Source: Colwellia sp. Arc7-D
GTDB taxonomy: Bacteria > Pseudomonadota > Gammaproteobacteria > Enterobacterales > Alteromonadaceae
DNA: 64,000 bases
Direction: 5' to 3'
Assembly (NCBI RefSeq): GCF_003061515.1
Contig: NZ_CP028924.1
Location: forward strand, 1,922,001 to 1,986,000
Position 1 is the first letter of the stretch. Each line of letters starts with the position of its first letter. The notes below the pieces were generated by a model. It was not told the origin of the DNA, made no database searches, and was given only the letters and a program-made list of their open reading frames with translations. Position numbers and translations under genes: made by a program. This document shows, one piece after another, positions 60,540 to 64,000 of this stretch.

Positions 60540-60905
60540 ATGTTAATAATCAATTTGATGGGTTTAGGATTAATCATTTTAATTATTTGGTGGTTTTGGC
60601 TTTATAAACCTAAATCAACTGAAGTGAGTGTTGAAAATGATAACAGTGAAATAACCGTAGTGGTTGATGCTGGAGTTTATCAGCCTGCTTATATTTCATC
60701 GCCTGAGAATAAAGCTTTGCGCATTAACTTTATCCGTAAAGATGCAAGTCCATGTGCAGCCACAGTGATTTTTCCTGATTTAGACATTAGTGCAGATTTA
60801 CCTTTGAATAAATCCTTGGTAGTAGAGTTACCTGCTATGGATAAAGGTGAATATGCTTTTCATTGCCAAATGAAAATGTATAGCGGAACTGTTGTTGTGA
60901 AATAA
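60540..60905 (+). CDS. membrane-anchored cupredoxin-domain protein
   Basis: 121 residues. N-terminal membrane helix (MGLGLIILIIWWFWLY), then a cupredoxin fold: VVDAGVYQPAYISSPENKALRINFIRKDASPCAATVIFP and the end GEYAFHCQMKMYSGTVVVK, with the copper ligands suggested by C, H, C and M of SPCAATV and FHCQMKM. AAGGAG precedes ATG 60540, 16 bp after copA. It may accept copper from CopA in the periplasm. Confidence 0.85.
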   Translation: MLIINLMGLGLIILIIWWFWLYKPKSTEVSVENDNSEITVVVDAGVYQPAYISSPENKALRINFIRKDASPCAATVIFPDLDISADLPLNKSLVVELPAMDKGEYAFHCQMKMYSGTVVVK

Positions 60906-61269
60906 TAGCTATTGGTTTATTTACTCTACTGATTCAATCGTTTACATGTATTAACTTTCAATACAGCAAGGCAACCTTTGATAATGCTATACCTGCTTAA
61001 AATTTTATAATCAGGCTTAGCATTATCATATTGATAGTCATTATACTCCCACATTATCAAACGAATATTCAGCAATTCTTATGGCCTAAATAGCCAATTA
61101 ATGTTGCTAGTTATTGTTTAAATACCTTCCTTTATTATGATTCAAACTCGTCAAAAACCCTAAATTAGATGTTTTACATTTTAACAACATTTAATTAATT
61201 ACATTCGTGAATATTTAGCTTACAATTGATAATAGTTATCATTACGCAATGTTGTTAAGGTTATTTCAG
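60906..61269 (+). other. intergenic region with stem-loop and Fur box
   Basis: 364 bp. It holds an 11-bp perfect stem TGATAATGCTA (60979-60989) / TAGCATTATCA (61018-61028) with an inner CCTG/CAGG pair, probably the end of the copper operon, and a Fur box before the iron permease. Confidence 0.6.
61227..61241 (+). promoter_or_regulatory. Fur box upstream of the FTR1 gene
   Basis: TGATAATAGTTATCA matches the 7-1-7 consensus TGATAAT-N-ATTATCA with one mismatch, 28 bp before the start codon. Iron repression of the permease is expected. Confidence 0.82.
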
Positions 61270-63231
61270 ATGAATAAAAGCTCTACCCACTTTTGTTATC
61301 CATATCGTTCTACTAACAAAGTTAAGCAAAAAATACTCAGCATAATAACTGTGATTTTTTTGTCGATAAATCTATTTTCTTTACCGGTATCTGCACAAAC
61401 TAATGATACAGCTCAACTTCGACAACTAGCTCAGTTGGCAGAATATATTGGTGTTGATTATGCCGATGCTGTTGAAAATGGAGAGGTCGTTAATGCCGGT
61501 GAATATCAAGAAATGCTTGAGTTCTCAGCCATGATTATTGACCGAGTTTCTAGTCAAGTTGGTTCTGATCATAAAGCGGCAATATACAGCCAGTCAGTGG
61601 CATTAGAACAGGCGATTAAAGACAAGATGTCAGTGAGTGATATACGCCTAATAAGTGCTGGAATTCGAGGTCAATTATTGGCAATTTTACCTGAGTCACC
61701 TCTACCAAGTAGATTATTACCTGAAAAAGATACACAAACTTTATTTCAAGAGAACTGTGTTAGTTGTCATGGTGTTATGGGTAAAGGTGATGGTTTATTA
61801 GCAAAAGGTTTATCGCCAGAGCCAACAAACTTTACCGATAAAGAACGTGCGGTCAATAGATCCTTATTAGGCTTATTTGATGCAATTTCTAATGGCTTAG
61901 ACGATACCGCTATGCCAGCTTTTACTCAGCTAAAAGAGCAGCAACGTTGGTCATTAGCATTTTATGTCGGTGGTCTTGCTTTCAATTCCTCTAAACCTTC
62001 AACTAAAACAGCACAAGAAATTGATCTGCAAAATTGGATAAACTTTAATCCTACGCAATTAATTAATGCTGATAATAATATCGATGCTGATTATATTGAC
62101 GCATACAGAGCGTCGCCTTCATTGTTGTTTAATCAACAACAAAACCCAATCGAAATCACTAAAAGTCAATTAATCGCTGCTATTGATGCTTATAAAGGTA
62201 ATGAATTTACAAAAGCCAATACGCTTGCGGTTAGCGCTTATCTTGATGGCTTTGAGTTAATTGAAAATAGCTTAGACGCGAGAGATGAAGTTTTACGGAA
62301 ACAAATTGAAGTTAACCTTATTAACTTAAGGCAAGTTATCAACTCACCAGGCGAAGAAAAACAGTTAATGCAATTATCTGCGGAGATATTTACTCAGTTA
62401 GATGAAGCCGAGAAATTATTAACTGGGGCTGCTTTATCGAGTGGCGCATTGTTTTCTGCGAGTTTAGTTATTTTGCTACGAGAAGGGCTTGAAGCATTAT
62501 TAGTTGTTATTGCGCTAATGACCGTACTTATTAGAACCAATAGACGTGATGCCCTTAAATATGTTCATGCTGGTTGGGTTTTAGCGTTAATAGCAGGCGT
62601 AGCTACATGGGCAGTAGCGCAGTCGATTATCGACATTAGTGGTGCTAGCCGAGAAATGATGGAAGGTGTTGCGGCATTACTTGCAGCGATTATGCTGTTA
62701 TATGTAGGTATATGGATGCACAGTAAAACTAATGCCGAACAATGGCAGGCATATATTCAAAAACATATCAGTACGCAATTACGAGCTGGCACGCTATGGG
62801 GATTAACGTTACTTGCCTTTATTGCCGTGTATCGTGAAGTGTTTGAAACAGTTTTATTTTATCAATCACTATTAACACAAGCATCGCCAGAGCAATATTC
62901 AGTTGCGGTTTCAGGCTTTATTACTGGGGTTGTTATTTTAGCCATAGTTGCTTGGGCGATATTAAAGTATTCAATTAAGTTACCTATTGCGCGTTTCTTC
63001 TCTATGACGACTTATTTATTACTCGCTTTAGCGTTTATCTTAATGGGTAAAGCTATTACCGCGTTACAAGAGGCCGCTGTGATCAGTATTTCTGCATTGC
63101 CAATGCATGTTGATTTACCTTGGATTGGCGTGGGTTCTACTTGGCAGGGGGCTTTTGCTCAAATAGCGGTAATATTGTTTTTTGCTTTTTATCGCATATC
63201 GACCAAGCAAAAATCTATAAAATCGAATTAA
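61270..63231 (+). CDS. cytochrome c-FTR1 fusion iron permease
   Basis: 653 residues from ATG 61270; a TTG extension of 7 codons is less likely. Signal helix (IITVIFLSINLFSLPVSA), a periplasmic cytochrome c domain with CVSCHGVMGKGDG (haem at about 163-167) and AMPAFTQL, then an FTR1 membrane domain with the two iron-binding motifs REGLE (about 404-408) and REVFE (about 520). The family imports iron after periplasmic oxidation of Fe(II). The fused haem could take those electrons. A Fur box lies upstream. Confidence 0.9.
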   Translation: MNKSSTHFCYPYRSTNKVKQKILSIITVIFLSINLFSLPVSAQTNDTAQLRQLAQLAEYIGVDYADAVENGEVVNAGEYQEMLEFSAMIIDRVSSQVGSDHKAAIYSQSVALEQAIKDKMSVSDIRLISAGIRGQLLAILPESPLPSRLLPEKDTQTLFQENCVSCHGVMGKGDGLLAKGLSPEPTNFTDKERAVNRSLLGLFDAISNGLDDTAMPAFTQLKEQQRWSLAFYVGGLAFNSSKPSTKTAQEIDLQNWINFNPTQLINADNNIDADYIDAYRASPSLLFNQQQNPIEITKSQLIAAIDAYKGNEFTKANTLAVSAYLDGFELIENSLDARDEVLRKQIEVNLINLRQVINSPGEEKQLMQLSAEIFTQLDEAEKLLTGAALSSGALFSASLVILLREGLEALLVVIALMTVLIRTNRRDALKYVHAGWVLALIAGVATWAVAQSIIDISGASREMMEGVAALLAAIMLLYVGIWMHSKTNAEQWQAYIQKHISTQLRAGTLWGLTLLAFIAVYREVFETVLFYQSLLTQASPEQYSVAVSGFITGVVILAIVAWAILKYSIKLPIARFFSMTTYLLLALAFILMGKAITALQEAAVISISALPMHVDLPWIGVGSTWQGAFAQIAVILFFAFYRISTKQKSIKSN

Positions 63232-63266
63232 GCTATGTAGGTATTAATGCATTTTTTCGCTTGAAT

Positions 63267-63301
63267 GGTTAGCTTATAAGATGAGTTTCAGTAAGCTAAC
63301 C
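63267..63301 (+). terminator. terminator of the FTR1 gene
   Basis: GGTTAGCTTA (63267-63276) pairs with TAAGCTAACC (63292-63301), followed by TAATTTTTA. Confidence 0.8.
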
Positions 63302-63312
63302 TAATTTTTATG

Positions 63313-63327
63313 AGGGGCTAAGCCCCT
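63313..63327 (+). terminator. second terminator-like hairpin
   Basis: AGGGGC-TAA-GCCCCT, perfect 6-bp GC stem followed by TTATTTATT. Confidence 0.65.
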
Positions 63328-63670
63328 TTATTTATTACTTTCATCTGTATGTTAGTTTGTTTCTTGTTGGTACAAGCGCTTTATTAGTTACTTTATTAAG
63401 AGAACGGTAAATCAGTACTTAAGCCTCATATATACTTTATCGTTTAATTATCTGCCTACAAATCTTTGATACAAGCTCTCACTTTTTCGTATGTGCAGAT
63501 AACTCTCTATCTATAATTACCTATCTATCACTATTCATCTATCACTATTCATCTATAAATATTCATCTATAAATACGTCGCTCATAAACAGTCAATAATT
63601 CTATTTTTTGACACTATTTACTATTTTTTAAAATAGATACATTTGTCAATTTATCGCACTAAAATGGCTG

Positions 63671-63705
63671 TTATTCCTTATTCCTTATTCCTTATTCCTT
63701 ATTCC
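63671..63705 (+). repeat. TTATTCC heptanucleotide tandem repeat, five copies
   Basis: Five perfect consecutive TTATTCC units, about 165 bp before the next start codon. Confidence 0.93.
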
Positions 63706-63870
63706 GCATTGAGTATAAGCAACCTGGAATATTAAACATAACCACCTGAATTCCATGTAAATCTCTGGGTTACAATTTAATTAAAATTTAATTTGTGATT
63801 TTAAAATCCTTTACTAATATTAAATTTATGTTTGTAGAATAAATATTTCTAATGATTAAATGGAGTAGTC

Positions 63871-64000
63871 ATGAGTCAAACAAGTATTAAAGGTTTCCCC
63901 AAGTTAAAATCTAATCCCAGTAAGTTAAAAACATTTCTAAGTATCGCATTAGTTTGCTCTCCCTTTTATACAAATGCCATTGAGTTTTGTACAGTTCCTT
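63871..64000 (+). CDS. 5' end of an exported protein (truncated by the window)
   Basis: 43 codons, open to the window edge. TGGAG precedes ATG 63871. The N-terminus has a long basic n-region (SIKGFPKLKSNPSKLK), a hydrophobic core (TFLSIALVCSPFYT) and a probable cleavage after TNA, so the product is secreted. Nothing more can be said from 43 residues. Confidence 0.65.
   Translation, partial: MSQTSIKGFPKLKSNPSKLKTFLSIALVCSPFYTNAIEFCTVP

Larger units (their letters stand above)
63232..63870 (+). other. intergenic region with terminators and short tandem repeats
   Basis: 639 bp. Terminators at 63267-63301 and 63313-63327, a 14-bp repeat (ATCACTATTCATCT-type, three copies from 63527 to 63568) and five copies of TTATTCC at 63671-63705. 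No ORF was recognised. Confidence 0.6.

Noticed and set aside
63527..63568. CRISPR array
   Set aside because: The 14-bp units are direct tandem copies without spacers.

Overview
The window is AT-rich chromosomal DNA from a marine gammaproteobacterium, most likely Colwelliaceae or a close Alteromonadales relative. This rests on the gene set (PuuD-type urate oxidase, Rnk, MntP, EptA/DgkA, cytochrome c-FTR1 fusion), the base composition and the VCR-like integron attC sites. The genus is an inference.

Left part (1-12.2 kb): purine and glyoxylate metabolism. It holds urate oxidase PuuD, a RutR-like TetR regulator, a urea transporter, an NCS2 purine permease, a GlcG/HbpS-like protein and a SulP anion transporter. 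Between them lies a minus-strand block that looks like the beta-hydroxyaspartate cycle: an iminosuccinate reductase-like gene (bhcD-like), a 3-hydroxyaspartate aldolase (bhcC-like) and a 3-hydroxyaspartate dehydratase (bhcB-like) broken by a one-base frameshift. A divergent IclR regulator (bhcR-like) shares its intergenic region with three TTYCA-N5-TGRAA dyads. An AGXT-type glyoxylate aminotransferase and a malic enzyme lie at 30.7-33.4 kb, on the far side of the integron array. Together they could turn ureide-derived glyoxylate into C4 acids.

Middle part (12.3-29.5 kb): a cassette array of about 30 attC sites, all in one orientation, with 29 coding cassettes and one apparently non-coding cassette. 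No integron integrase is visible, so this is a CALIN-type array. About two thirds of the cassette products carry a signal peptide, lipobox or membrane segment. Recognisable cargo includes a DUF6602/PD-(D/E)XK nuclease-like protein, a GrpB-like protein, a SAM methyltransferase, a stand-alone EAL phosphodiesterase, a GNAT acetyltransferase, a stomatin-like coiled-coil protein, DUF1737 and probably DUF6500. attC sites are well conserved on the left and decayed or deleted on the right. A 1305-bp IS3-family element with a 3-bp target duplication is inserted into one attC.

Right part (33.7-64 kb): an MscS-family channel, a ZIP transporter, a PAS-GGDEF-EAL protein and Rnk. Next comes an envelope-modification block (LtaS-like phosphotransferase, DgkA, EptA, two-component system) with PmrA-box-like repeats, then MntP. 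After that is a copper locus: a Met/His-rich protein, DUF411, and CusCBA with two CusF-like domains fused to CusB. A second copper block holds a cytochrome c, an NTF2-like protein, a formyltransferase-like protein, a MerR regulator with a 19-bp-spacer promoter, CopA and a cupredoxin. A Fur-box-preceded cytochrome c-FTR1 iron permease follows, and the 5' end of a secreted-protein gene closes the window. No tRNA, rRNA or CRISPR array was seen.
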